A stretch of 64,000 nucleotides of DNA from Streptomyces sp. NBS 14/10 (GCF_002224125.1 NZ_NCSM01000011.1:124001-188000), one strand, 5' to 3'. Shown: positions 8,674 to 17,214, numbered from the stretch's first letter. Notes: generated from the letters alone by a model not told the origin. A program made the numbers and translations.

Positions 8674-9687
8674 TCAGGCCGCCGGGGTGACCGGCACCGT
8701 GGCCATCTCGGCCGCCTGGCGCAGCGCCTCGACCATGCTGCCGGCCTCCGCCGTGCCCGTTCCGGCGATGTCGAACGCGGTGCCGTGGTCGACCGACGTA
8801 CGGATGACGGGCAGGCCCACGGTGAGGTTGACGCCCGCCTCGATGCCCAGGACCTTGACCGGGCCGTGGCCCTGGTCGTGGTACATCGCCACGATCAGGT
8901 CGTAGTCGCCGCGCCCGGCCAGGAAGAAGGCGGTGTCGGCGGGGAGCGGACCCCGGGCGTCGACGCCCTCGGCGCGCAGCACCTCCAGGGCCGGGACGAT
9001 CTTCTCCTCTTCCTCGCCGTACCCGAACAGCCCGTTCTCGCCCGCGTGCGGGTTGATACCGCAGACGCCGATGACGGGGTTCGGGGTGCCGGCGCGGACC
9101 ATCGCCTCGTGGCCGCGGCGTACGGTGCGCTCGACGAGGCCCGGCTCGATCCGGTTGACCGCGTCGATCAGGCCGATATGTGTGGTGACGTGGATGACCT
9201 TCACCTTCTCGGTGGAGAGCATCATCGAGACCTCTTCGGTCCCGGTCAGGTGGGCGAGGAGTTCGGTGTGGCCGGGGTAGATGTGGCCCGCGGCGTGCAG
9301 GGCCTCCTTATTGAGCGGCGCGGTGCAGATGGCGTGCACCTCGCCCGCCACGGCGAGTGCGGCGGCCCGCTCGATGTACGCGTACGCGGCGCCGCCCGCG
9401 ACCGGCGACAGCTCGCCCCAGGGCAGGTCGGCGGGGAGCAGGCCGAGGTCGACCACGTTGACGCGGCCGGGGGTGAACTCGGCGTCGCGCGGGTGATCGA
9501 TGGCGGCGATCTCGCAGTCCAGGCCCAGGATGCGGGCGGCCTCGCGCAGCCGCTGTGCGTCGCCGATGACGACGGGGCGGCAGCGGGTCAGAACGGCGTC
9601 GTCGAGGAGGGCCGCGACGACGACCTCGGGGCCGATACCGGCACCGTCGCCCATGGTCACGGCGATGAGGGGCAGGGGGGTGGGCAT
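8674..9687 (-). CDS. pdxA2: PdxA-family 4-phosphate sugar-acid dehydrogenase
   Basis: A 337-residue PdxA/PdxA2 protein: NAD-dependent oxidative decarboxylation of a 4-phosphohydroxy acid (4-hydroxythreonine-4-phosphate in PLP synthesis, or threonate/erythronate-4-phosphate in the PdxA2 branch). Opening motif AVTMGDGAGIGPEV; metal-binding His residues lie in YPGHTELLA, HVTTHIGL and AMYHDQGHGPVK. ATG 9687 follows AGGAG. Its setting among sugar-acid-type genes, with no other PLP genes, favours the catabolic PdxA2 role. The DUF1537 kinase that usually partners PdxA2 is absent from the window. Confidence 0.85.
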   Translation of the reverse strand: MPTPLPLIAVTMGDGAGIGPEVVVAALLDDAVLTRCRPVVIGDAQRLREAARILGLDCEIAAIDHPRDAEFTPGRVNVVDLGLLPADLPWGELSPVAGGAAYAYIERAAALAVAGEVHAICTAPLNKEALHAAGHIYPGHTELLAHLTGTEEVSMMLSTEKVKVIHVTTHIGLIDAVNRIEPGLVERTVRRGHEAMVRAGTPNPVIGVCGINPHAGENGLFGYGEEEEKIVPALEVLRAEGVDARGPLPADTAFFLAGRGDYDLIVAMYHDQGHGPVKVLGIEAGVNLTVGLPVIRTSVDHGTAFDIAGTGTAEAGSMVEALRQAAEMATVPVTPAA

Positions 9688-10170
9688 AAGAGCAACTCCT
9701 AGGCGGGAGGCGGGCGGTGACAGGTGCGCGATATGCGCAACCGCGCCGGGCTCGGCGGCGCCCACGGGATCGAACCTCCTTGGGCACGTCCGGCGTGGGC
9801 GGCCCGGTTAGGATCATGACACAATTTGCGTGAAGCGCGCGAGACCTCTTGCGCGAATTACGCAGTCGTGCGAGCGTTCCCGTGGCGCCGACGGCCGTCA
9901 CCCGCGGACCTCGTCGCCCTCGTGGACGCGGTGCGTACCGGCTTACACAGCTCATCGCGCCGCACTGGGCCGCAGCAGCGCATGGCCGGGAACCAGCGTG
10001 GCGACCGGTCGAGGCCGCGTAGCCGCACGGCACCATCCGCGATGCGCACATCACGCATGAAATCGCGTATGAATTCGCGCATGGGATCGCGTATGGGATC
10101 CCCGCGTGGGATCGCGCATCAGCAGCACGAGACCGCACCACCCGCACCACCCGCTTCGGAAGGACCCGCC
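9688..10170. promoter_or_regulatory. long divergent control region
   Basis: About 480 bases without a convincing gene separate pdxA2 from the operon starting at 10171. It holds two direct TTGCGYGAA repeats (9826-9834 and 9849-9857) and, further on, the 12-bp repeats listed separately. The frame into the next gene is open throughout but shows no domain similarity. No regulator gene adjoins it. Confidence 0.4.
10057..10120 (+). repeat. 12-bp tandem repeats upstream of the aldo/keto reductase
   Basis: About five imperfect units of the form ATGRRWTCGCGY (ATGAAATCGCGT, ATGAATTCGCGC, ATGGGATCGCGT and two altered copies) end 50 bases before the gene start. They could be a multi-site operator or a slipped-strand expansion. 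If translated in the downstream frame they would read SRMNSRMGSRMGS. Confidence 0.7.
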
Positions 10171-11160
10171 GTGACCGTCGGCCTTGAACTCCCGCACGTC
10201 CCCGTCCCGCTGTCCCGTCTCGTGCTCGGCACGATGACGTTCGGCGACACCGCCGACCGCGCGACGGCCGCCGCGATGGTGGACGCTGCGCTCGATGCGG
10301 GCATCACCGGTGTGGACACCGCCAACGGCTACGCGGGCGGCGAGAGCGAGCGCATCCTCGCCGAGCTGCTGCCCGGCCGCCGCGACCGGGTGGTGCTCGC
10401 CACGAAGGCCGGCATCCCGCACCCCGACCAGGGCGAACACGCGCCGCTCTCCCCCGAGGGCCTGCGCGCCGCGCTCGACGGGAGCCTCAAGCGCCTGGGC
10501 ACCGACCACGTCGACCTCTTCTATCTGCACCAGCCGGACCGCAGGACACCCATCGCCGACACCCTGGCGACCGTCGCCGAGTTCGTACGGGCGGGCAAGG
10601 TCCTCGCCCTCGGCGTCTCCAACTTCGCCGCCTGGCAGATCGCCGAGCTGAACCGCGTGGCCGACGTGGTCGGCTCCCCCCGCCCCGTCGTCGCCCAGCA
10701 ACTCCACAACCTCCTCGCGCGCCGTATCGAGGAGGAATACACCGAGTACGCCGCGTACGCCGCCGTCACCGGGCTGCACACGATGGTCTACAACCCGCTC
10801 GGCGGCGGCCTGCTCACCGGCCGCCACAGTTTTGAGCAGGCCCCGGCGGGCGGGCGCTTCGGCGACTCCAAACTGGCCGCGATGTACCGCGAGCGGTACT
10901 GGAACGAGGATCTGTTCCGCGCCGTCACCGACCTCACCCGTATCGGCTCCGACGCGGGCCTGCCGCTGACCGACCTGGCCCTGCGCTGGCTGCTGTCGCG
11001 GCCCTCCACCGACGCGCTGCTGCTCGGCGGCTCCAAGGTCGAGCACCTGAAGGCCAATATCGCCGCCGCGGCCGCGGGCCCGCTGCCCGCGGACGTCCTG
11101 GCCGCCTGCGACGAGGTCGGCGCCCGGCTGCGCGGCCCGATGCCCGCCTACAACCGCTGA
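10171..11160 (+). CDS. aldo/keto reductase of the sugar-acid cassette
   Basis: A 329-residue NADP-dependent aldo/keto reductase. Asp and Tyr are in GVDTANGYAGGESE, Lys in VLATKAG and His in FYLHQPD. GTG 10171 follows GGAAGGA with good spacing; the frame is open further upstream through the 12-bp repeats, but the fold starts here. It is the first gene of a rightward operon with an HpcH-type aldolase, a hydroxyacid dehydrogenase and a transporter, so it probably oxidises or reduces a sugar or sugar acid. Exact substrate unknown. Confidence 0.88.
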   Translation: MTVGLELPHVPVPLSRLVLGTMTFGDTADRATAAAMVDAALDAGITGVDTANGYAGGESERILAELLPGRRDRVVLATKAGIPHPDQGEHAPLSPEGLRAALDGSLKRLGTDHVDLFYLHQPDRRTPIADTLATVAEFVRAGKVLALGVSNFAAWQIAELNRVADVVGSPRPVVAQQLHNLLARRIEEEYTEYAAYAAVTGLHTMVYNPLGGGLLTGRHSFEQAPAGGRFGDSKLAAMYRERYWNEDLFRAVTDLTRIGSDAGLPLTDLALRWLLSRPSTDALLLGGSKVEHLKANIAAAAAGPLPADVLAACDEVGARLRGPMPAYNR

Positions 11161-11239
11161 CCTCGCAGCCCACCGCCGGACCTCGTCGCCCAGCACCGCA
11201 CCTCGCAGCCCACTGCTGCACCTCGCCGCCCACCTCGCA
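11161..11239 (+). repeat. four 20-bp tandem repeats between genes
   Basis: Starting directly after the reductase stop, three 20-bp units with the frame CCTCGYMGCCCAN are followed by a fourth that diverges after 13 bases. Unit 1 is CCTCGCAGCCCACCGCCGGA. The array fills nearly the whole gap before the aldolase ribosome site. It may be a slippage product or an RNA element that tunes operon expression. Confidence 0.85.
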
Positions 11240-11251
11240 ATGGAGACACAC

Positions 11252-12037
11252 ATGGCCACCGGCCGCACGTCCGCCGAGTTCACCGCCGCGCTGCGCAATC
11301 GCGAGCAGCTCATCGGCTACTGGTCGCTGCTCGACTCGCCGATCGCCGCCGAGCGCCTTGCCCGTATCGGCTACGACTACCTGGCCTTCGACGCCCAGCA
11401 CGGCCTCTTCGGCTACCAGGGCATGCTGAACAACCTCCTCGCCACCGACACCAAGGGCAGCACCGCCGTCGGCATGGTGCGCGTCGAGGCCAACGACCTC
11501 ACGTACATCGGCAAGGCGCTCGACGCGGGGGCGAGCGCCGTGATCGTCCCGCTGATCGACAACGCCCAGGACGCCGCCGACGCCGTCGCCGCCGTCCGCT
11601 ATCCGCCGCTGGGCCGCCGCTCGTACGGCCCGATGCGCGCCCAACTGCGTATCGGCCCGAACCCGGCCGATACGCACGATCAGACCGCCGTCCTCGCGAT
11701 GATCGAGACGGCCGACGGCCTGGCCAACGTCGAGGAGATCTGCGCGACCCCCGGCCTGGACGGCGTCTACGTCGGCCCGTCCGATCTGCGTCTGGCCATC
11801 GGCGGTGCGACCTCCACCGACCCCGCCGTACAGGACGAGTTCGAGCAGGCCCTCACCCGCGTCCGCAAGGCGGCCGAGGCGGCGGGCATCGCGGCCGGGA
11901 TCCACAACGCCGACGGCGCCGGCGCCGCCCGCCGCCTCGCCGAGGGGTTCACGTTCGCGACGGTCGCGGCCGATGTCGTGCATCTGCAGCAGATCGCCAC
12001 GTCCCACCTTCAGGCGGCACGGGGCGGGGCGCGCTGA
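11252..12037 (+). CDS. HpcH/HpaI-type class II aldolase
   Basis: A 261-residue metal-dependent pyruvate-type aldolase or lyase (4-hydroxy-2-oxovalerate/2-keto-3-deoxy sugar acid group). Landmarks: FDAQHGLFG near the active-site His, AMIETADGLANVEEI carrying the metal-binding Glu, and GVYVGPSDLRLAIG. ATG 11252 is chosen because GGAG lies in front of it; another ATG at 11240 has none. The stop overlaps the next start (TGATG), so the two proteins are translationally coupled. It probably cleaves a 2-oxo acid made by the cassette. Confidence 0.88.
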   Translation: MATGRTSAEFTAALRNREQLIGYWSLLDSPIAAERLARIGYDYLAFDAQHGLFGYQGMLNNLLATDTKGSTAVGMVRVEANDLTYIGKALDAGASAVIVPLIDNAQDAADAVAAVRYPPLGRRSYGPMRAQLRIGPNPADTHDQTAVLAMIETADGLANVEEICATPGLDGVYVGPSDLRLAIGGATSTDPAVQDEFEQALTRVRKAAEAAGIAAGIHNADGAGAARRLAEGFTFATVAADVVHLQQIATSHLQAARGGAR

Positions 12038-12990
12038 TGCCGACCACGCTCATCACGACGCCCACCTTCGCCCGGCATTCGGCGCGCCCCTGGCAGCTCT
12101 TGGAGGACGCCGGGGCGGGTCCCCTGCGCCCGTACGAGGACGTGGCGCTGCCCACCGCCGAACTCCTCGAGTACGCGGCCGGCGCGGACGCGTTGATCGT
12201 CGGCATGGACCCGATCACCGCCGAGGTGATGGACGCCGCGCCCCGCCTCAAGGTGATCGCCAAGCACGGCGTCGGCATCGACACCATCGACGTGGCCGCC
12301 GCCCGCGCGCGTGCGATACCGGTGGTGTGCGCGCCGGGCAGCAACTCGCGTGCGGTGGCGGAGTACACCTTCGGCCTGCTGCTGTCCGCGACCCGCTCCC
12401 TCGCCGCCTCGCACACCGCGGTGGCGGCGGGCGGCTGGCCGAAGCTGTTCGGCCCCGAGCTGCACGGCAAGACGCTGGGCATCGTCGGCTTCGGCCGCAT
12501 CGGCCGCCTGCTGGCCGGCTACGCCCGCGCCTTCGGGATGGAGTTGCTGGCCCACGACCCGTACGTCGCCGAGGCAGACGTCCGCGCGCACGGCGCCGAA
12601 CCGGTCGCGCTCGACGCCCTGTTGGTGCGCGCCGATGCCGTCAGCCTGCACACCCCGCCCGACCCGTCCGGCACCCCGCTGCTCGACCGCGCCCGCCTGG
12701 CGGCGATGAAGCCGGGCGCGATCCTGGTCAACGCCGCACGCGGCGGGCTCGTCGACGAACGCGCGCTCGCCGACCTGCTCGGCTCCGGGCACCTCGGGGC
12801 CGCGGCCCTCGACGCGTTCAGCACCGAACCGCTGCCCGCCGACCACCCGCTGCGCACGGCCCCGCGCACCCTCCTCACCTCCCATATGGCCGCCTGCACA
12901 CCCGAGGCCAACCAGGCCATGGGCGCGATGGTGGCCGAGGACGTCATCCGCGTACTGGCGGGCGAGGAGCCGCACCACCAGGGGCGCTGA
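12037..12990 (+). CDS. D-isomer-specific 2-hydroxyacid dehydrogenase
   Basis: A 317-residue NAD-dependent dehydrogenase of the SerA/glyoxylate-reductase group. The NAD motif is LGIVGFGRIGRL. Catalytic Arg is in NAARGGLVDE, Glu in DAFSTEPLP and His in TSHMAACT. The start overlaps the aldolase stop. It has no ACT domain, so it is a catabolic rather than a serine-pathway enzyme. It most likely interconverts a 2-hydroxy and a 2-oxo acid before or after the aldolase step. Confidence 0.9.
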   Translation: MPTTLITTPTFARHSARPWQLLEDAGAGPLRPYEDVALPTAELLEYAAGADALIVGMDPITAEVMDAAPRLKVIAKHGVGIDTIDVAAARARAIPVVCAPGSNSRAVAEYTFGLLLSATRSLAASHTAVAAGGWPKLFGPELHGKTLGIVGFGRIGRLLAGYARAFGMELLAHDPYVAEADVRAHGAEPVALDALLVRADAVSLHTPPDPSGTPLLDRARLAAMKPGAILVNAARGGLVDERALADLLGSGHLGAAALDAFSTEPLPADHPLRTAPRTLLTSHMAACTPEANQAMGAMVAEDVIRVLAGEEPHHQGR

Positions 12991-13118
12991 GACACCACAG
13001 CAGGCAGCCGCCGCGCACTGAGACACCGCGACACGCGCGCACAAGGCCCCACACCACCCCCCGCTGTCCCCATTCCGGATACCGGCGACGGCGCCGGCAG
13101 ATCCCCTAAGGACCTGAT

Positions 13119-14546
13119 ATGGCCACCACGACCGACGGCACCACCGCGGCGCCACCACCCGCGCAGGCCGACCCGTACGCGCTGCGCGCCGAAGACGCCC
13201 GCCCGGCCCCCGTGACCTTCGGTGGCCGAGTACGCCACCTCGGCCCCGGTCTCGTGCTGTCCGCCGCCGTCGTCGGCTCCGGTGAACTGATCACCACCAC
13301 CTCGCTCGGCGCCAAGGCCGGGTTCGCGCTGCTGTGGCTGGTGATCGTCTCCACCGCGGTCAAGGTCTGGGTGCAGATGGAGCTGGCCCGCTGGACCATC
13401 CTCAACGGCCGCCCGGCGCTCGACGGCTTCCGTGACGTCGGCCCCCGGATCGGCCGGCTGAGCTGGATCAACTGGCTCTGGATCGGCATGGACTTCGCCA
13501 AGATGTTCCAGCGCGGCGGCATCATCGGCGGCACCGCGGCGGCCTGTTCGATCCTGCTGCCGATCAACGGGGCGGCGCTGAGCACGTCCTCCCTGACCAT
13601 CTGGGCCATCATCGTCACCGGTGCCGCCATCCTCATCCTGCAGACGGGCAAGTACCCCGTCGTCGAGCGGGTCGAGGTCATCGGCATCACGCTCAAGACC
13701 ATCATCACCTTCGGCCTGGCGCTCGCCCTGCCGTTCACCGCCTTCGGATACGGCCCCGAGCAGTTCGCCGACGGACTGAGCTTCCAGATCCCCGCGGGCA
13801 CGGTCGGTATCGCACTCGCCATGTTCGGCATCACCGGTGTCGGCGCCGACGAGATGACGACGTACACGTACTGGTGCCTGGAGAAGGGCTACGCCCGCTG
13901 GACCGGCCCCGACGACGGCACCGAGGAGCGCGCCCAGCGGGCCGAGGGCTGGCTCAAGGTCATGCGGCTCGACGTGGCCGTCTCCTGGGTCATCTGTACC
14001 ATCTGCACCCTGTCCTTCTATGTGATCGGCGCCTCGGTGCTCCACCCCCAGGGCCTGGTGCCCGAGGGCAACGGCATGATCACCACGCTGTCGCATATCT
14101 ACACCGACACGCTCGGCCCCTGGGCCGAGTATCTGTTCCTGGCCGGCGCGATCGCCGTCCTCTTCTCGGTCACCGTCGCCTCGTCGGCCAGTGTCCCGCG
14201 CCTGTGGACCAACACCCTCGGTCTGCTCGGAGTGATCAACTGGAAGGACATGCGCGTACGCACGCGCACCATCCGCATCCTCACCTGCTGTCTCCCCCCG
14301 GTGTGGATGTGCATCTTCCTGTGGGTCCAGTCCCCGGTCCTGATGGTGCAGATCGGCGGCATCGGCGGAGGCATCTTCCTGCTCGCGGTCGTGGTCGCGG
14401 TCTGGCGGCTGCGCTACACCGGCGTCCCGCCCCGCTTCCGCGCCAACCCCTGGCTGACCGCCGCCCTCGTCATGAGCAGCGCGGCGATCCTGTTCCTCGG
14501 GGTGTACGGGGTGCTCGACACGCTCGAGCTCACGCCCGGCAGCTGA
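13119..14546 (+). CDS. Nramp-fold transporter lacking canonical metal motifs
   Basis: A 475-residue, roughly 11-helix membrane protein with Nramp-like architecture. The first helix aligns with classical Nramp (LGPGLVLSAAVVGSGELITTTSLGAKAG, in parts), but the metal-binding DPGN is GSGE at residues 53-56, and the helix-6 MPH motif reads GADEMTTY at 242-249, keeping at most the Met. AAGGA precedes ATG 13119. It ends the sugar-acid operon, 128 bases after the dehydrogenase. Position and altered motifs suggest it carries the operon's organic substrate rather than Mn/Fe; this is an inference. Confidence 0.82.
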   Translation: MATTTDGTTAAPPPAQADPYALRAEDARPAPVTFGGRVRHLGPGLVLSAAVVGSGELITTTSLGAKAGFALLWLVIVSTAVKVWVQMELARWTILNGRPALDGFRDVGPRIGRLSWINWLWIGMDFAKMFQRGGIIGGTAAACSILLPINGAALSTSSLTIWAIIVTGAAILILQTGKYPVVERVEVIGITLKTIITFGLALALPFTAFGYGPEQFADGLSFQIPAGTVGIALAMFGITGVGADEMTTYTYWCLEKGYARWTGPDDGTEERAQRAEGWLKVMRLDVAVSWVICTICTLSFYVIGASVLHPQGLVPEGNGMITTLSHIYTDTLGPWAEYLFLAGAIAVLFSVTVASSASVPRLWTNTLGLLGVINWKDMRVRTRTIRILTCCLPPVWMCIFLWVQSPVLMVQIGGIGGGIFLLAVVVAVWRLRYTGVPPRFRANPWLTAALVMSSAAILFLGVYGVLDTLELTPGS

Positions 14547-14585
14547 TTCCGGCGCCCCCCTGACACCGCACACCACCCCGCCGCC

Positions 14586-14630
14586 CGCCCCGGCCCGGCC
14601 CCGACTCACGGGTCCGGCTCCGCCGGGGCG
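14586..14630 (+). terminator. stem-loop after the Nramp-like gene
   Basis: Arms CGCCCCGGC (14586-14594) and GCCGGGGCG (14622-14630) enclose a loop that itself holds CCGG repeats, 40 bases behind the stop. No T-run follows, as is common in streptomycetes. Probably the operon's terminator. Confidence 0.55.
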
Positions 14631-15222
14631 GGGGGCACCGACTTCCACCTCGACGAAGTCGCCACCAAGCGCGCCATGCTCGGCGCGCCGTCCACCGTGC
14701 CGCGCGCGGGCCGAACCATACCGAGCAGCGGCGCGTCCTATGGTTCGCACTTCTCGTCACGCCCTGGCTGCTCATCGGCGGCCCGGCCACGGTGACGGCC
14801 ATCGCGTGGTGGGAGATCCATCGGCTGCGGACCCACCACGGGGTGACGCTGCGGGGCGGCGCCCGGCGGGATGACGTGCGGGTGAGGCCGAGGGAGTCCT
14901 CAAGCTCTTGGATGCGTATCTGCAGGGCGCGGCTGCGTTGCCGTCGCTCACAGACCGTCAGCGGTGGGCGGGCCGTGATGGCACATCGCACGCATCGGTA
15001 GGCACAGCAGGACCAACCCGGTCCACCAGCCGACGAGTTCGGCGCCCGTCATCAGCCGTCGCGCCACCGTCTCCCCACCTCCTGCCCGCCGGGTACCGGC
15101 CCACAGGCTCACATGCACGGCCCCGGCCGCCCCGTCACCGCGCCGCGGATTACCCCCGTCGGAGGTGCCGCGCGCGGGCGCGGGCCGCGCTCTGGACGCC
15201 GCACGCGAGCAAGGCGCGGTCA
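14631..15222. other. gene-poor stretch with coding remnants
   Basis: No intact gene is supported here. On the plus strand around 14735-14840 a short hydrophobic reading (WFALLVTPWLLIGGPATV and on) without a start looks like one membrane helix. On the minus strand at 14948-15052 a 34-codon frame (MTGAELVGWWTGLVLLCLP...) could be a tiny membrane protein. Both may be debris of deleted membrane-protein genes. Confidence 0.3.
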
Positions 15223-15606
15223 TCATGTCGTGTCGCTGCCCCCGCTTCCGAAGGATCCGCTGGATCCGGGGTTCCAGTCGGGGCGGGTCTGGTCCTCGCG
15301 CGGCCTGCTCGGCGCGTTCCCGAGTTCGTGCGGGGTGGGCCGGTCCCTCTTCCCCGTGGCACGGGGCACCTCGCTCGGTTCGCGCATCTGCCGCTCCTCG
15401 CGCACCGGCCCCGACTCGGGCAGCGTTGGCTGCTCGGCGCGCTCGGGTGGTGCGGGCTCTCGACGTCGCACCCGGATGCCGAGTGGCACGGTCCACACCG
15501 GCGCGCCCGTGATGAGGAGACCGCACAGGACGATGACGACTGCCCCTGCCACCGACCCGGCAGCGGCCATCTGCTCATGTGCCGTGCCCGTCTGTGTCGT
15601 GTGCAT
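15223..15606 (-). CDS. DUF6479-like small membrane protein
   Basis: A 127-residue protein with one transmembrane helix near residues 13-35 (AGSVAGAVVIVLCGLLITG), followed by a charged, disordered tail ending GSSGSFGSGGSDTT. The tail motif (LPESGPVRE... TPHELG) matches small Streptomyces proteins labelled DUF6479, to my recollection. ATG 15606 has GGGGACGG upstream. No function is known. It shares orientation with the CBS gene 48 bases upstream. Confidence 0.65.
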   Translation of the reverse strand: MHTTQTGTAHEQMAAAGSVAGAVVIVLCGLLITGAPVWTVPLGIRVRRREPAPPERAEQPTLPESGPVREERQMREPSEVPRATGKRDRPTPHELGNAPSRPREDQTRPDWNPGSSGSFGSGGSDTT

Positions 15607-15654
15607 CCGTCCCCAGTACCCGCCCGCCCGCATCGAATGCCCGGCGGCGACGGA

Positions 15655-16098
15655 TCACCTGGGTCCGGGGCCGCCGTGGAGGTCAGGGGTCGGTGCCACG
15701 ATGCGGGCATGCGACGGCTCCGGGGTCTCCTCGGTCGCCGGATCGCTGAGGCGGACGCTGCCGATGGGCTTCCCGTCTCCGTCGACGACCGGGGCCCGCC
15801 GGACCGCGTGTTCCCGCATCGCCTTGACGACCTGGTCGACGTCGTCGTCCGCGCCGACGGTCACCAGGTCCTCACGCACGGTACGGATCACAGCCGTCCG
15901 TTCGGGGTCCGCCCCGTCCGCGAGAGCCCCGACCACCAGGTCGCGGTCGGTGACCAAGCCCCTCAGCCGGTCGCGGTCCATCACCAGGACCGCGCCGACC
16001 CCCTGGTCCCGCATCAGCCGGGCCACGGATGCCACCGACTCCTGTGGTCCGACGGTCCTGGGAACGTCGGCCATGAGGTCGCGTACGCGCTGGGCCAT
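15655..16098 (-). CDS. tandem CBS-domain protein
   Basis: A 147-residue soluble protein made of one CBS pair: VRDLMADVPRTVGPQESVASVARLM and VREDLVTVGADDDVDQVVKAM start the two repeats, each closing with a GLVTDRDL or GSVRLSD strand. Such stand-alone pairs bind adenine nucleotides and are abundant, often stress-induced, in streptomycetes. ATG 16098 follows GGAGGGGGC. An earlier in-frame ATG at 16137 adds only 13 residues. Confidence 0.88.
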   Translation of the reverse strand: MAQRVRDLMADVPRTVGPQESVASVARLMRDQGVGAVLVMDRDRLRGLVTDRDLVVGALADGADPERTAVIRTVREDLVTVGADDDVDQVVKAMREHAVRRAPVVDGDGKPIGSVRLSDPATEETPEPSHARIVAPTPDLHGGPGPR

Positions 16099-16230
16099 GA
16101 TGAGCCCCCTCCACGCTCGGGCGGCGCCGGTCGCCACGCTCGCCCGCCGGGTACCCCGCCACCGGCCACCTCATCCTCCGGGCGCACCCCGGCGGCGTTA
16201 TGGGTCGGCGACAACGGGAACTCGGCGACC

Positions 16231-17187
16231 ATGGAGCACGACGACAAAAGCGGCGGCCGCGACGTACGCACCGTGCGCGCCGGACGCCGCACCATCGAGG
16301 TCCACCGGCCGGACAAAGTGCTGTTCCCCCCGGACGAGGACGGTGGCGGCAAGGAGTACACGAAGGCAGACCTCGTCGCGTACTACCGGTCCGTCGCCGC
16401 CTCCATGCTGCCGCATCTGCGGGGCCGCCCGCTGATGCTGGAGCGGCATCCGGACGGCGTCAACGGGCCTTTGTTCATGCAGAACAACACCCCCGCGCAC
16501 TATCCGGAGTGGATCACCCGGGTCGAGGTGCCGAAGGAGGACGGCACCGTCTGCCACACCGTCTGCGACGACTCCGCCACCCTCGCCTTCCTCGCCGACC
16601 AGGCATGTCTGACCCTGCACCGCTGGCTGGCGCGGCGCGAGCAGTTCGACCGTCCGGACCTGATGGTCTTCGACCTCGATCCCGCCGACACTTCCAGGGA
16701 CGGTTTCGGCACGGTGCGCGAGGCCGCCCGATGGCTGGGCGAACTGCTCGGCGAGCTGCGGCTGCCATCGGTCCTGATGACCACGGGTTCGCGCGGACTG
16801 CACGTCGTCGTGCCCCTCAACGGACGTCACGGCTTCGACGAGGTACGCGCCTTCGCCCGGGACGCAGCGGAGTTGCTCGTCGCCGAGCACCCCGACCGGC
16901 TGACCACAGCCGCCCGCAAGCAGGACCGCGGAGACCGGCTCTACCTCGACATACAGCGCAACGCCTACGCGCAGACCGCCGTCGCCCCCTTCACGGTACG
17001 GGCCCGGCCCGGCGCCCCCGTCGCCGTGCCGATCACCTGGGAGCAGCTCGACGACCCGGGCCCCCGCCGCTGGACCATCGCCAACGCCGCCGACCAGGCC
17101 CGCGCCCGCCCCTGGTCCGGGATCACCGGCCGTGGCCGGGCCCTGGGCCCGGCCCGGCGTCGGCTCGGCGCCCTGCGCGGCTCGTGA
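16231..17187 (+). CDS. ligD: LigD-type end-joining polymerase/primase
   Basis: A 318-residue stand-alone LigD polymerase domain of the archaeo-eukaryotic primase fold, acting in non-homologous end joining with Ku and a ligase encoded elsewhere. Catalytic Asp pair: MVFDLDPAD. Nucleotide-binding motif: TGSRGLHVVVPL. Opening block: VHRPDKVLFPPDE. ATG 16231 starts the recognisable protein, although the frame is open far upstream. No strong ribosome site is seen. It is divergent from the CBS gene. No ku gene is in the window. Confidence 0.9.
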   Translation: MEHDDKSGGRDVRTVRAGRRTIEVHRPDKVLFPPDEDGGGKEYTKADLVAYYRSVAASMLPHLRGRPLMLERHPDGVNGPLFMQNNTPAHYPEWITRVEVPKEDGTVCHTVCDDSATLAFLADQACLTLHRWLARREQFDRPDLMVFDLDPADTSRDGFGTVREAARWLGELLGELRLPSVLMTTGSRGLHVVVPLNGRHGFDEVRAFARDAAELLVAEHPDRLTTAARKQDRGDRLYLDIQRNAYAQTAVAPFTVRARPGAPVAVPITWEQLDDPGPRRWTIANAADQARARPWSGITGRGRALGPARRRLGALRGS

Positions 17188-17214
17188 CGCTCATGACCGT
17201 TCGGCCGGAAGTCC

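Noticed and set aside
10057..11239. CRISPR array
   Set aside because: The 12- and 20-bp repeats are directly adjacent with no unique spacers, and no cas genes are present.
12519..14750. 743-codon minus-strand frame opposite the Nramp-like gene
   Set aside because: Highly charged low-complexity translation, no ribosome site, antisense to a well-supported membrane protein.
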